From VXYL01 sp965243175 (GTDB lineage: Bacteria > Pseudomonadota > Gammaproteobacteria > Pseudomonadales > Azotimanducaceae), in the NCBI GenBank assembly GCA_965243175.1, contig OZ251532.1, forward strand, positions 3,906,001 through 3,970,000: a stretch of 64,000 bases of DNA, in the 5' to 3' direction. The notes beneath the pieces are model-generated. The model was not told the DNA's origin and searched no databases. It saw only the letters and a list, made by a program, of their open reading frames with translations. The translations under genes and the position numbers were made by a program. Every line of letters starts with the position of its first letter. Within the stretch, counting starts at the first letter, position 1. This document shows, in pieces, positions 22,054-31,117 of the stretch.

Positions 22054-22884
22054 ATGTACAAGGAGATTCTCTACGCCGTGGACGGGCCGGCGGCGGTCAT
22101 CACGATGAACCGGCCGAACAGCCTCAACGCCTTCACGCAGTTGATGCTCGCCGAGGTCCGCCACGCTCTCGGCGCTGCCGAGCGGGACGAGCGGGTGGTC
22201 GGCATCGTGCTCACCGGCGCCGGGCGCGGGTTCTGCGCTGGCATGGACATGAACGCGCTGAACGAGATGACCGGCGGCGAACGCGCGAACGCGCAGTTCG
22301 AGCATCTCGCCTGCGATCCCGGCAATCCCGACGACGACCCCAACTTCAAGGTCACCCTCACCTACCTGCTCGGCATCGGCAAGCCGCTGCTCGCGGCGGT
22401 GAACGGCGCCGCGGCGGGCATGGGTCTCTGCTACGCGCTGTATTCGGACATGCGCTTCGTCGAACGCGGCGCCAAGCTCACCACCTCCTTCTCGCAGCGC
22501 GGACTGGTCGCCGAACACGGCGCCAGCTGGATGCTGCCGCGCCTCGTCGGGCCTTCGCGGGCGTTGGATCTGCTGTGGACGTCCAAGCGCGTGCAGGGCG
22601 AAGAAGCGTACCGGCTGGGCCTTGCGGATCGGCTCTGCGAGGACGGCGAATCGGTGGCGGACGCGAAGGCGTACATCGGCGAACTGGCGGCGTCCGCGGC
22701 GCCGATGTCGCTGATGATGATGAAGCGGCAGGTGTACAAGCATCTGAACGCGGAGCTCGGCCCGGCGATGGCGCAGACCAACCAGTGGATGGACGAGAGC
22801 TTGGAGCGCAGCGACTTCGGCGAGGGCGTCAAGTCGTTCATGGAGAAGCGGGCGCCGAACTTCGCGCCGCTGAAGGTGGAGTAG
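22054..22884 (+). CDS. Enoyl-CoA hydratase/isomerase family protein
   Basis: The 276-residue crotonase-fold protein carries GRGFCAGMDMNAL (first oxyanion-hole segment), VNGAAAGMGLCYALYSDMRF (second) and GLVAEHGASWMLPRLVG, where the acidic residue of the active site is expected. It probably hydrates an enoyl-CoA in fatty acid or branched acid degradation. GGGAGG precedes the ATG at 22054. The DUF169 gene follows after 2 bp, suggesting an operon. The exact substrate cannot be read from the sequence. Confidence 0.9.
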   Translation: MYKEILYAVDGPAAVITMNRPNSLNAFTQLMLAEVRHALGAAERDERVVGIVLTGAGRGFCAGMDMNALNEMTGGERANAQFEHLACDPGNPDDDPNFKVTLTYLLGIGKPLLAAVNGAAAGMGLCYALYSDMRFVERGAKLTTSFSQRGLVAEHGASWMLPRLVGPSRALDLLWTSKRVQGEEAYRLGLADRLCEDGESVADAKAYIGELAASAAPMSLMMMKRQVYKHLNAELGPAMAQTNQWMDESLERSDFGEGVKSFMEKRAPNFAPLKVE

Positions 22885-22886
22885 CC

Positions 22887-23672
22887 GTGGCCGAACTGCT
22901 GGCAAGCGATCTGCAAGACATCGACTGGGCGGAGCTGGTCGCTGGCCTGAACCGCTATCTGCGGCTGCGCACCACGCCAATCGGCATGAAGCTCTTCGAG
23001 ACCGTCGAGGCGATGGAGGCGGTGCCGCGCATTCGCCGCCCGTCGCATGTCCACACCACCGATCAGATCGTCGGCCAGGCCAGCCGCAACGGCTGGACCG
23101 TGGGCATCACCGCGGACGATCTGGTCGGCGACCAGTGCCGGGTGGTGGTCGGCTTGGCGCCCAGGGACGACGCATGGCTCTCCGGCGACCGCATGGCCGG
23201 CGTGTGGTACGAGAACGCGGAGGAGGCGTCCAAGCACCAGCACGCGATGGACGCCGCGCCCTTCGGCAAGCACCAGGCGCTGGCGGTGAGCCCCTTGGCC
23301 AGCGGGCGGCTGAATCCGCCGGACGTGGCGCTCATCTACGCCACGCCAGCGCAGATGATCCTCTTCATCAACGGCCTGCAATGGACCGGCTTCAAGAAGC
23401 TCGACTGGGGCTGCGTGGGCGAATCCGCCTGCGCCGACTCCTGGGGCCGAGCGCTCGCCACCGGCGAACCCAGCCTCTCCATCCCCTGCTTCGCCGAACG
23501 ACGCTACGGCGGGGTGATGGAAGACGAACTGCTGATGGCCATTCCGCCGAGCTTTCTGCCGAAAGTGATCGCCGGCTTGGACCGCCTCTCCCGCAACGGC
23601 CTGCGCTATCCCATCCCCCAATACGGCGTCAACAACGACGTGCGCGCCGGCATGGGAGTCAGCTACGACTGA
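22887..23672 (+). CDS. DUF169 family protein
   Basis: The 261-residue protein (GTG start, 2 bp after the hydratase stop) belongs to DUF169. It shows LRLRTTPIGMKLFE near the N terminus, then GWTVGITADDLVGDQCRVVVGL and GCVGESACADSW with several Cys residues. The family's function is unknown to me; members are often found near redox or one-carbon genes. The last codons and stop overlap a perfect 13-bp hairpin (23650-23681), so translation to the end would compete with terminator folding. Confidence 0.75.
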   Translation: MAELLASDLQDIDWAELVAGLNRYLRLRTTPIGMKLFETVEAMEAVPRIRRPSHVHTTDQIVGQASRNGWTVGITADDLVGDQCRVVVGLAPRDDAWLSGDRMAGVWYENAEEASKHQHAMDAAPFGKHQALAVSPLASGRLNPPDVALIYATPAQMILFINGLQWTGFKKLDWGCVGESACADSWGRALATGEPSLSIPCFAERRYGGVMEDELLMAIPPSFLPKVIAGLDRLSRNGLRYPIPQYGVNNDVRAGMGVSYD

Positions 23673-23681
23673 CTCCCATGC
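23650..23681. terminator. Perfect 13-bp hairpin overlapping the DUF169 stop codon
   Basis: GCATGGGAGTCAG, a 6-base loop, and CTGACTCCCATGC form a perfect stem. The TGA stop of the DUF169 gene is within the right arm. It lies between convergent genes (DUF169 and the TonB receptor) and could terminate both. No U-tract follows on either strand. Confidence 0.6.
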
Positions 23682-23702
23682 GCCGTTCCGGGCGCGGCCT
23701 CG

Positions 23703-26195
23703 CTAGAACTCGTAGCGTACGCGCCCGTACATCAGGCGGCCGTTGTAGCCGGCCGGCGAGTAGCGGGGGTAGAGGCGGCCCGAGCTCGGCGAGCGGACGG
23801 CTTCGTCCGGGTATTCGTCGAGGGCGTTGTCGGCGCCGACGATCAACGAGAAGTTGCCCGATACGTCGTAGCGGGCGGAGAGATCGAGGTAGGCGTAGCC
23901 GTCGTGGACGTGGTTGTCGTCGGAGTCGAACCAGCTGCCGAAGTAGTTGACCCGCGCCATCAGGCCCCACGGCCCCATGCCGTGCTCGGCGACCAGATTC
24001 AACCGCGAACCCGGCGAGCCGCGCAGGATCGCTCGCCTTCTCGATGCCGTGGTCGCCTGCTCGAAGCTCTTCAGCGTGGTGACTGTGCGGTTGTAGCCGA
24101 TGAGCAGGTTGGTGCGCCCGCCGCTCCAGTCGAAGCTGCGGGTGAGCACGGCGTCCACGCCCTTTGTTTCCGTGTCGTAGTCGTTGGCGAAGTAGCGGAT
24201 GCGGTTGAAGTCCGAGGCCGCCGCGACGCCTGCGGCGGAGAGTTGCTCGCGGATGGCGTCGTCGACATCGATGTTGGCGGAGAGCGCGATGCGATCCTCC
24301 AGATTGACGCGGAACCAGTCCACCGTGAGGTCGATGCCGTTGTCCAGTTCGAAGACGAAGCCGAACGTGTAGTTCCTCGAGCGTTCGGCGTCCAACGGCT
24401 CGCCGCCCAAGGCGCGAGCCACCGGATTCGTGGAAGCGACGGTGCCCTGCTCGCGGAACACGCCGGTGGCGGAATCGACCACCGTGGAGAGGTTGTTGGC
24501 GTTCTGCTGCCCGGGAGTCGGCGCCCGGAAGCCGGTGCCGGCCGAGCCGCGCACCGCCATCGTCGGGCTCAAGCGCAGGTGGCCGGCGAGCTTGTAGTTG
24601 GTCACCGCGCCGAAGTCGTCGAAGTTCTCGAAGCGAACCGCGGCGCCGAGCCGAAGGTTGTCCAGCACGTCCGCTTCCGCGTCCAGGTAGGCGGCGGTGT
24701 TGGCGCGGTTCCAGGCGCCGGAACTAGCCGGATTGAAGCCGCCGAAGCCGTTCGAGCGCGACGAGAATCCGTCCGCACCGAAGGGGCCGGTGTCCCACGA
24801 AGCGCGTTCGCCGGTGGTGATCTCGAACTCCTCGTCGCGCCACTCGAAACCGGCCGCGAGGTTGAGGTCAGAAGCGAGGCCCACGTCGATCGGATAGGCG
24901 ACGTCGACGTTGAAGCTGGTGTCCGCCTGCATGTACTCGCCGAGGTCGAAGGAGCGCGGCGTGGCCGGGCCGTGCGAGGCGTTCACCGTCTCGTCAATGT
25001 AGAAATCGATGCTGTTGCGGCCCATGTTCAGCGACAAATCGTAGGCGAGGCCGTTCGCCAACGCGCCCTCGATGCCGACCACGGTCGAGAAATCCGTCAT
25101 CTCGGCGCCGAACGCGGGGGTGAAGCCTTCCGGCAGCATCTCGGCGAAGGCGAAGCACTCCGCATCGCCGCGCAGCATGTCGCGCACGGTGATCACGTTC
25201 TCGGCGGTGGCGTCGTAGTCGTATCTGGCTTTGCAGTCCTCGCCGCCGCCGATGAGCATCTTGCCGCCGCTCACGTAGACGCCGGAACGTCCCTGCGGCG
25301 AGCGGTAGAAAAAGGCGGTTTCGATCTCCCGCGTGGTGTAGTTGCCGAATCCGTACAGGCGGGCGCTGCCGAGGTCGAAGCCGAGGTTGGCGAAGGTCTT
25401 GAGGCCGCCGCTCACTTCCGCATCGCCCCAGGGCTTGGCCGGATTGGCCACCGCCACGCCAAGCGCCTGCATTGCAACGGCGTCCGGGTGCTGGACGCTG
25501 CGGTCGGTCGGCGCGGAGGTGTTGTACTCCGCGCTCAGGTTGAGGAAGCCGGCATCGCCGAGAGGCAGCCCGATGTTGCCGGAAACCACCGTCACGTCTT
25601 CGCTGGTGTTCTCCGAATAGGCGCCCCACTTCGCCTCCACGCTGCCGCCTTCGTTCGCGTCCTTGAGCACGAAGTTGACGACCCCGGCGATGGCGTCCGA
25701 GCCGTACTGCGCCGCCGCGCCGTCGCGCAGCACTTCCACCCGTTCGATGGCGACCGCGGGAATGGCGGAAATGTCCGGCCCCTGGGCGCCGTCCGAGGCG
25801 CCGTTGGAAATCCACTGGATGACGGCGCCACGGTGCCGGCGCTTGTTGTTCACCAGCACCAGCGTGTGGTCCGGCGCCAGGCCGCGCAGATTGACCGGGC
25901 GCAGCAACGCCGCGGCATCGCGCGACGGGTTGGTGCTGACGTGGTAGGAGGGAACGGTGGCGCGCAGCAGGTTGGTCATGTCGCCGCTGCCTTGGCTGGT
26001 GAGCGCCTCGGCGGGGATGGCGTCCACCGGCACCGGCGAATCCGTGGCCGAACGCGGCGCCGCACGGGTGCCGACCACGACCACCACTTCGTCAATCGTC
26101 GCGTCTTCCGCAGCGACTTCGTCCTCGGTCTGCGCCAGGGCCGTCGGCGCGATCAACAGCGCAGCACATGCGACCGTGCAAACAACAGTTCTCAT
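23703..26195 (-). CDS. TonB-dependent outer-membrane receptor
   Basis: The 830-residue protein has a signal peptide (cleavage likely after ALAQ, about residue 22) and a plug domain with NLRGLAPDHTLVLVNNKRRH and VEVLRDGAAAQYGSDAIAGVVNFV. The long beta-barrel ends in the aromatic residue Phe, as needed for barrel insertion. The segment DEVVVVVGTRAAPRSATDS resembles the TonB-box region. It imports an unknown large ligand across the outer membrane with TonB energy. It is monocistronic and faces the DUF169 gene. The TPR gene upstream shares its strand. The substrate cannot be deduced. Confidence 0.92.
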   Translation of the reverse strand: MRTVVCTVACAALLIAPTALAQTEDEVAAEDATIDEVVVVVGTRAAPRSATDSPVPVDAIPAEALTSQGSGDMTNLLRATVPSYHVSTNPSRDAAALLRPVNLRGLAPDHTLVLVNNKRRHRGAVIQWISNGASDGAQGPDISAIPAVAIERVEVLRDGAAAQYGSDAIAGVVNFVLKDANEGGSVEAKWGAYSENTSEDVTVVSGNIGLPLGDAGFLNLSAEYNTSAPTDRSVQHPDAVAMQALGVAVANPAKPWGDAEVSGGLKTFANLGFDLGSARLYGFGNYTTREIETAFFYRSPQGRSGVYVSGGKMLIGGGEDCKARYDYDATAENVITVRDMLRGDAECFAFAEMLPEGFTPAFGAEMTDFSTVVGIEGALANGLAYDLSLNMGRNSIDFYIDETVNASHGPATPRSFDLGEYMQADTSFNVDVAYPIDVGLASDLNLAAGFEWRDEEFEITTGERASWDTGPFGADGFSSRSNGFGGFNPASSGAWNRANTAAYLDAEADVLDNLRLGAAVRFENFDDFGAVTNYKLAGHLRLSPTMAVRGSAGTGFRAPTPGQQNANNLSTVVDSATGVFREQGTVASTNPVARALGGEPLDAERSRNYTFGFVFELDNGIDLTVDWFRVNLEDRIALSANIDVDDAIREQLSAAGVAAASDFNRIRYFANDYDTETKGVDAVLTRSFDWSGGRTNLLIGYNRTVTTLKSFEQATTASRRRAILRGSPGSRLNLVAEHGMGPWGLMARVNYFGSWFDSDDNHVHDGYAYLDLSARYDVSGNFSLIVGADNALDEYPDEAVRSPSSGRLYPRYSPAGYNGRLMYGRVRYEF

Positions 26196-26339
26196 ATCGA
26201 TTCCTCCCCTTTACCCATCCAAAGGCGGCGCTCCTCGCCCGCGCGAACACCATCCCGGCCTGCTGGAACACTCGCCCCTCGTGTCGTGGCGGCGAATTTA
26301 ACACTTTGCGGCCACGCGGAACGCGCACGGCGGAAGAGA

Positions 26340-27710
26340 TCAGGCAGCTGCGAACTGCGCCGAGACGCGACTCAGCCAGCGTTCGTCCAAATGCCCGGCG
26401 CGCTTCTTCCAGCGCCCTTCGGCCACGGCTTGCGCGGCGGCGAAGTCTCCGCTGCGGAGCCACGCCGCGACCGCCGCGTCTACGAGCAGGTCGCGCTGCG
26501 CGCGGCTGCCGCCAAGTCTTGCGGTTTCCGGGAGCAGATTCTCGAGGATGGTTGCCGCCGCGGCGTAGCGCCCGGCGGCGTAGTCCGCGAAGGCGGCGCA
26601 TATCTGGGCGACGATTGGCCCCGATGGTTGGCGTCCGTCCGCCAGCAACATCGCCACGCTTTCCCGATGCGCGGACAGGGCAGCTTCGTCCTCGGCGAGC
26701 ACGTGGACCAGCGCCAAGTGGATGTTGACGAAGGGGCCGCCCGGCTTGCTGAAACGCTCGGCAGCGTAGTCCGCCAAGCGGCGGCAACGAGTCGCATCGC
26801 GCCGATGGCCGTGCAGCAGATGGCGAAACAGCAGCGAGGCGCAGTCGATCATCGTGAACATCGGCAGCGCCCGGGACGCCGCCGGACTCACCGCGTCTTC
26901 GTAGACCGCGACAGCGCGTTCGGCCTCGCCCTGCTGCAAGGCGAACAGCGCCACGTGCCAGGCCAAGTGGCCATGCAGCACGGCGTCGCGGCTGTAGCTC
27001 GGCAGCCAGTCGGCGATGAACGCTTCGCCGTCCGCCGGCGCGCCCTGTTCGTAGTAGCCGTGGGCGCGCCCGTGAACTGCGTTGGCGTTGTCGCGCTTGA
27101 ACGCGAGCGCCTTTTCCAGCAAGGCGATGCCGCGTTCCGCATCGTCCGCTTCGACCTTCGCCCAGCCATGCGCCGCCAGGAACCACCACGCCTCGTCGCC
27201 CGTGCCCCATGCGGACGCCAAGCTGTCGAGCAATGCCACCTGCTGCGTCTCGAAGTCGGCGAAGCCGCCGAAGCCGAGCAGGCCGTAGACGCCCAAGGCG
27301 AACGAAAGCGGCACGGCGTCGCGCGGATGCGCCGCGGCGTGTTCGCGCAGGAGACCGAGGGCGGCGGGAGACTCGCCGTGGATGGCGCGGCAGACGATGT
27401 CGGCATGCACGCGCTCCCGTTCCGACAACCGCATCGCCAAGTCGCGGCCACGCGCCGCCCATTCGCAGGCGCTCTTGACGTCGCCGCGTTGCAGCATGGC
27501 GCGCGCCTTGGTGCAGTGCGCCAGCGCGAAGTCCGGATCCGCGGCGAGCGCCTCGTCCGCCAACGCCTCGCCGCCGAGTTGCAGCGCGAAAATGCGGTCG
27601 ATGGCTTCGTCGTTGCGTTCCACCGCCAGCGCGGAGGCTGCCGTGATCGGCTGGTCGAAGCGGTCCTTGAGCACGCTTGAGGCTGTCCAGGATGGCTGGT
27701 GGACTATCAT
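26340..27710 (-). CDS. Tetratricopeptide-repeat protein (COG-type, 456 residues)
   Basis: The 456-residue soluble all-helical protein has repeated TPR-like units, for example LALGVYGLLGFGGFADFETQ, WWFLAAHGWAKVEADDAERG and HLAWHVALFALQQGEAERAV. It resembles a widespread family of about 450-residue TPR proteins of unknown role. No catalytic motif or signal peptide is seen. The ATG at 27710 is chosen; a reading frame extends further but overlaps tusD on the other strand. It is divergent from tusD with 30 bp between starts. Confidence 0.75.
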   Translation of the reverse strand: MIVHQPSWTASSVLKDRFDQPITAASALAVERNDEAIDRIFALQLGGEALADEALAADPDFALAHCTKARAMLQRGDVKSACEWAARGRDLAMRLSERERVHADIVCRAIHGESPAALGLLREHAAAHPRDAVPLSFALGVYGLLGFGGFADFETQQVALLDSLASAWGTGDEAWWFLAAHGWAKVEADDAERGIALLEKALAFKRDNANAVHGRAHGYYEQGAPADGEAFIADWLPSYSRDAVLHGHLAWHVALFALQQGEAERAVAVYEDAVSPAASRALPMFTMIDCASLLFRHLLHGHRRDATRCRRLADYAAERFSKPGGPFVNIHLALVHVLAEDEAALSAHRESVAMLLADGRQPSGPIVAQICAAFADYAAGRYAAAATILENLLPETARLGGSRAQRDLLVDAAVAAWLRSGDFAAAQAVAEGRWKKRAGHLDERWLSRVSAQFAAA

Positions 27711-27740
27711 AGCCCGGTCGTCAGCAAGCGCCGCCGTGCC

Positions 27741-28088
27741 ATGCGCATCAACCTGCTCGTCCAAGGCGGCCCGCTCGCCACGTCCGCGCCGACCACGGCC
27801 CGGCACTTCGCGCAAGCCGCATTGGACGCGGGGCACGCCATCGGGCGCGTCTTCTTCTACAAAGAAGCTGTCGCTGTCGGCAACCGCTTCGCCGCGGACG
27901 ATGGTGGTCTGCGCGAGGCTTGGCGCGAACTTGCCGAGCGCGGCGGCTTCGAACTGGCCGTCTGCGTTGCGGCTGCCGAACGCCGCGGCCTCGTCGAAGG
28001 CAAGTCGTTGGCGGAAGGTTTCGTGATCGTCGGCCTCGGCCAACTCATCGACGCGATGGAGAACGGCGACCGGCTGGTGACTTTCTAG
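27741..28088 (+). CDS. tusD: Sulfurtransferase TusD (DsrE-like)
   Basis: The 115-residue protein is of the DsrE family: LLVQGGPLATSAPTTARHFAQ, FFYKEAVAVGNRF, and FELAVCVAAAERRGL with the conserved active-site Cys of TusD. With TusB and TusC it forms the hexamer that relays persulfide sulfur from TusA to TusE for 2-thiouridine in tRNA. Here tusD is 9.9 kb from tusC, although tusDCB normally form one operon. It is not truncated. The intervening DNA is accessory in character. Confidence 0.92.
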   Translation: MRINLLVQGGPLATSAPTTARHFAQAALDAGHAIGRVFFYKEAVAVGNRFAADDGGLREAWRELAERGGFELAVCVAAAERRGLVEGKSLAEGFVIVGLGQLIDAMENGDRLVTF

Positions 28089-28145
28089 AGGAAGGCGGCG
28101 AAGAGGTGCTTGTCGGCAACGAGCTCTTCCATTACGTTCCCCATC

Positions 28146-28262
28146 GTGAAGACCCTGTTGAAACGGGCGCTGGCATACTGCGCGGGCTACCTGCTCGTCA
28201 TGGCCCTGTTCGCCCTCTTCGTGGTGGGCTGGCTGCCGCCGCTGCCGCCGCTGCCGCACTAG
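28146..28262 (+). CDS. Small single-pass membrane protein, 38 residues
   Basis: The GTG-started frame gives a positively charged N terminus (VKTLLKRALAYC), one hydrophobic segment (YLLVMALFALFVVGWL) and a proline-repeat tail PPLPPLPPLPH. Charge, helix and length are typical of small bacterial membrane proteins. It lies 57 bp after tusD on the same strand. No ribosome-binding site is obvious, so confidence is limited. Confidence 0.4.
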   Translation: MKTLLKRALAYCAGYLLVMALFALFVVGWLPPLPPLPH

Positions 28263-28284
28263 CCAGCGCCGACCAACGATCGGA

Positions 28285-29148
28285 CTACTCTTCCTCGCCT
28301 TCCTCCGCTGCCTCCACGACATCTTGCAGCGCTTGGCGCAGCGGGCTTTGTTCGGGGTCGGTTAGGCGGCGGCGCCCGACGGTGAGGCCGCCGTCCACCA
28401 CCAAGGCCTGGCCGGTGACGAACGCCGAGTCGTCGCTGGCGAGGAACAGCGCCATGTTGGCGATGTCGCGGCCAACGCCGGCGCGAGGTATCGGTTGGAT
28501 CTGGGCGAACGCCGGTTCCAGCACATCCTCCAAGCTCACGTTGACGCCGGGCTTCATCCGCCTGCCGCCGAGGAAGATCGGCGTCATGATGCCGCCGGGG
28601 CAGATGGCGTTCACGCGGATGTGGAAGGCCGCCAACTCGACCGCGACGCTGCGGGTGAGGCCGATCACCGCCGCCTTCAGCGCACTGTAGACGTGCGGCC
28701 CCATGCCGCCGCGCAGTCCGGCCACGCTGGCGGTGGAAATGATGCTGCCGCCGCCCTGCGCCTTCATCACCGGCGTCGCGTGCTTCATGCCGTGTACCGG
28801 GCCGGTCAGCAGGCCAGCGACGGTGCGGGCGTACGGCTCGCCCATGTCGGTCTCTTCGATGGCGCCGGCCACGCCGGCGAAGCCAGCGTTGTTGAACACG
28901 CAGTCGAGACGCCCGAAGCGCTCCACGGCCACGCCCACCATCGCCTCGACGTCCGCCTCCACGCCGACGTCGGTGGCGATGAACAACGCCGCGTCGCCGC
29001 ACTCCGCCGCCAACGCCTCGCCTTTGTCGGCCTGCAGATCGGCGATGACCACGCGAGCGCCTTCTTCGACGAATCGCCGCACGGTCGCCGCGCCCATGCC
29101 GCTTGCGCCGCCGGTGACGATCGCCACCTTGCCGTCCAGCCTTCCCAT
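28285..29148 (-). CDS. Short-chain dehydrogenase/reductase (SDR)
   Basis: The 287-residue classical SDR has the cofactor motif GGASGMGAATVRRF near residue 12, NNAGFAG, the catalytic Ser in IISTASVAG, and YSALKAAVIG (YxxxK). The residues after the second strand (IADLQAD) favour NAD(H). It interconverts an alcohol and a ketone of unknown identity. The acidic C-terminal tail (VEAAEEGEEE) is unusual. The start is MGRLDGKVAIV; a longer frame upstream is unsupported. It is divergent from the amidohydrolase gene. Confidence 0.88.
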   Translation of the reverse strand: MGRLDGKVAIVTGGASGMGAATVRRFVEEGARVVIADLQADKGEALAAECGDAALFIATDVGVEADVEAMVGVAVERFGRLDCVFNNAGFAGVAGAIEETDMGEPYARTVAGLLTGPVHGMKHATPVMKAQGGGSIISTASVAGLRGGMGPHVYSALKAAVIGLTRSVAVELAAFHIRVNAICPGGIMTPIFLGGRRMKPGVNVSLEDVLEPAFAQIQPIPRAGVGRDIANMALFLASDDSAFVTGQALVVDGGLTVGRRRLTDPEQSPLRQALQDVVEAAEEGEEE

Positions 29149-29276
29149 TGCTCGCCCCCACTCTCCCTTCGCTTGAGTGTACGACGGATCGAGCCGGTCG
29201 ATTTCGTTCCGACGCTTTGCCAAGAAACGCCGGCAGTACAATGCCCGCCTGCTTGCCGACGCCAAGGAGATCGCGC

Positions 29277-31061
29277 ATGTCGCTGCGTCGCATTTCGTCC
29301 ACCGTCGCCCTTGCCATCGCGGCCGCGACGGGATGGCCGGCCGCGGCAAACGCGCCCGAGACGCTGTTCGTGGACGGCGTGGTCTGGACGGCGAATCCGG
29401 CTCAGCCCCATGCGGAGGCCGTGCTGGTGCGCGATGGCGTCATCCGCTACGTGGGCACTTTGGCGGAGGCGACCGAGCAGGCCGCCGAGGGCGCTCGGGT
29501 CGTTCGCCTGCAAGGCGGAATGTTGCTGCCGGGATTCGTCGAGAGCCACTCGCATCCCGCGGTGGCGGGTCTGCTCAACTCCAAACTGCAAGTCATCGGC
29601 ACGCGCACCGTGGCCGACGTGCAGAAGGCGCTGGCCGACTACGCGCAGGCGCACCCCGACGAGAGCGTGCTGTTCGGCTTCGGCTTTCCAAGCGCGCTCA
29701 ACACCGCGGTGAACGCTGCCGGCGTGATCGGCCCCTATCGCAAGGATCTCGACGCCGTCGTCGCGGACCGCCCGGTGGTGCTGATCGCCTTGGATGCCCA
29801 CAGCGCTTGGCTGAACAGCAAGGCGCTGGGCATGGCGAACATCGACAAGAACACGCCCGACCCGCTGCCCGGCGTCCACTACTACCAGCGCGACGGCAGC
29901 GGCGAACCGACCGGCTGGATGGTGGAAGGCGGCGCGTTCTGGCCGCTGCTGCCGCTCTTCGGGGTCGGCACCAAGGCGGATTTCCGCACGGCGTTCCAAG
30001 AAATGCTGCCGAAGCTCTCGGCGATGGGCGTGACGACGGTGTTCGATGCCGGCATCCCCGGCGGCGATGCGATGGTGCGCAACGCCCTCGCCGCGCTGGT
30101 GGAGATGGAGCGCGACGGCGCCTTGCCGGTGCGTGTGCGGGCAAGCGCCTACCTGAACCGCATCGGCGTGACCGGCGAACAGATGGCGCAGCGCATCCGC
30201 GCGTTGCGCGAACCCATCGCCTCGCCGCTGGTGGATTTGCGCACTGCGAAGATCGGCAACGACGGCACCATCGAGGGCGAGACCGCCGCCACTCTGTCGC
30301 CGTACGCCCGTGGCGGCAGCGGCGCCGTGATGCTGGCCGAGAAGCCGCTGGCCGCCTACCTAGGTGGCTTGCGCCAAGCCGACTTCGACGCCCACATCCA
30401 CGCCATCGGCGATGCCGCGCTGCGGGTGGCCGTCGATGCGTGGGCGAAGGCGCGAACGGCGCATCCAGAAGCGGACAGCCAAGCGGTCGTCGCGCACGTC
30501 ATGCTGGCCGCGGACGAGGACTTGCGGCGCTTGCGGAACGTGGGAATGGGTGTGCAGACCACGCCGCACTGGGCGCATGATCTCGGTGGTTCCTTCGCCT
30601 TGTATTCGCGCCTTCTGGATGCGGAGCGCGGCGCCAGCACGATGCGCCTGCGGGATCTTTGGGAGTCCGCACCGCTCTTGGCGTTCGGCGCCGACTATCC
30701 GGCCACCGGCCTGCCTTTCGAGCAGACCTCGCCCCTGCACGGCATCGAAATCGGCATCACCCGGCGAGCGCCGGGAGCGACGCAAGGCGATCCGCTGCCG
30801 CCAGCCGACCAAGCGCTGACGCTGCCGGAAATGCTGACTGGCTACACGATCAACGGCGCCCGGCAACTGCGCTTGGCGGAGCAGACCGGCAGCATCGAGG
30901 AGGGGAAGCAGGCGGACCTGGTGGTTCTGGAACGCGACCTCTTCGCCGAGCAGCCGCACCGCATCCACGCCGTTCGCGTACACATGACGATGCTTGGCGG
31001 TCGCGTCGTCTACGAACGAACGGAGGGCGCCGGCGGCAACTTGGACCAGAACACTCGATGA
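29277..31061 (+). CDS. Secreted amidohydrolase (YtcJ-like, amidohydrolase_3)
   Basis: The 594-residue protein has an N-terminal signal peptide (MSLRRISSTVALAIAAATG, cleavage near WPAAANA). The metal-dependent hydrolase fold shows the HxH motif in PGFVESHSHPAVAG, KIGNDGTIEGETAA, DFDAHIHAIGDAALRVAVDA and HVML. AAGGAG-type ribosome-binding sequence precedes the ATG at 29277. It probably acts in the periplasm on an amide or related bond of an imported compound. Substrates of YtcJ-like proteins are mostly unknown. It is first in the segment between tusD and tusC on this strand. Confidence 0.88.
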   Translation: MSLRRISSTVALAIAAATGWPAAANAPETLFVDGVVWTANPAQPHAEAVLVRDGVIRYVGTLAEATEQAAEGARVVRLQGGMLLPGFVESHSHPAVAGLLNSKLQVIGTRTVADVQKALADYAQAHPDESVLFGFGFPSALNTAVNAAGVIGPYRKDLDAVVADRPVVLIALDAHSAWLNSKALGMANIDKNTPDPLPGVHYYQRDGSGEPTGWMVEGGAFWPLLPLFGVGTKADFRTAFQEMLPKLSAMGVTTVFDAGIPGGDAMVRNALAALVEMERDGALPVRVRASAYLNRIGVTGEQMAQRIRALREPIASPLVDLRTAKIGNDGTIEGETAATLSPYARGGSGAVMLAEKPLAAYLGGLRQADFDAHIHAIGDAALRVAVDAWAKARTAHPEADSQAVVAHVMLAADEDLRRLRNVGMGVQTTPHWAHDLGGSFALYSRLLDAERGASTMRLRDLWESAPLLAFGADYPATGLPFEQTSPLHGIEIGITRRAPGATQGDPLPPADQALTLPEMLTGYTINGARQLRLAEQTGSIEEGKQADLVVLERDLFAEQPHRIHAVRVHMTMLGGRVVYERTEGAGGNLDQNTR

Positions 31062-31117
31062 CCAACACGATACCGGCACCTTTGCGCCGGACGGACGACA
31101 ACGCCGCTCCGCAGTGA

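Noticed and set aside
23904..27680. A 1258-codon open frame on the plus strand opposite the TonB receptor and TPR genes
   Set aside because: It is a shadow of GC-rich codon use on the other strand. Its translation has no domain, is rich in Arg/Gly/Val/Glu without pattern, and the receptor on the opposite strand has clear motifs throughout.
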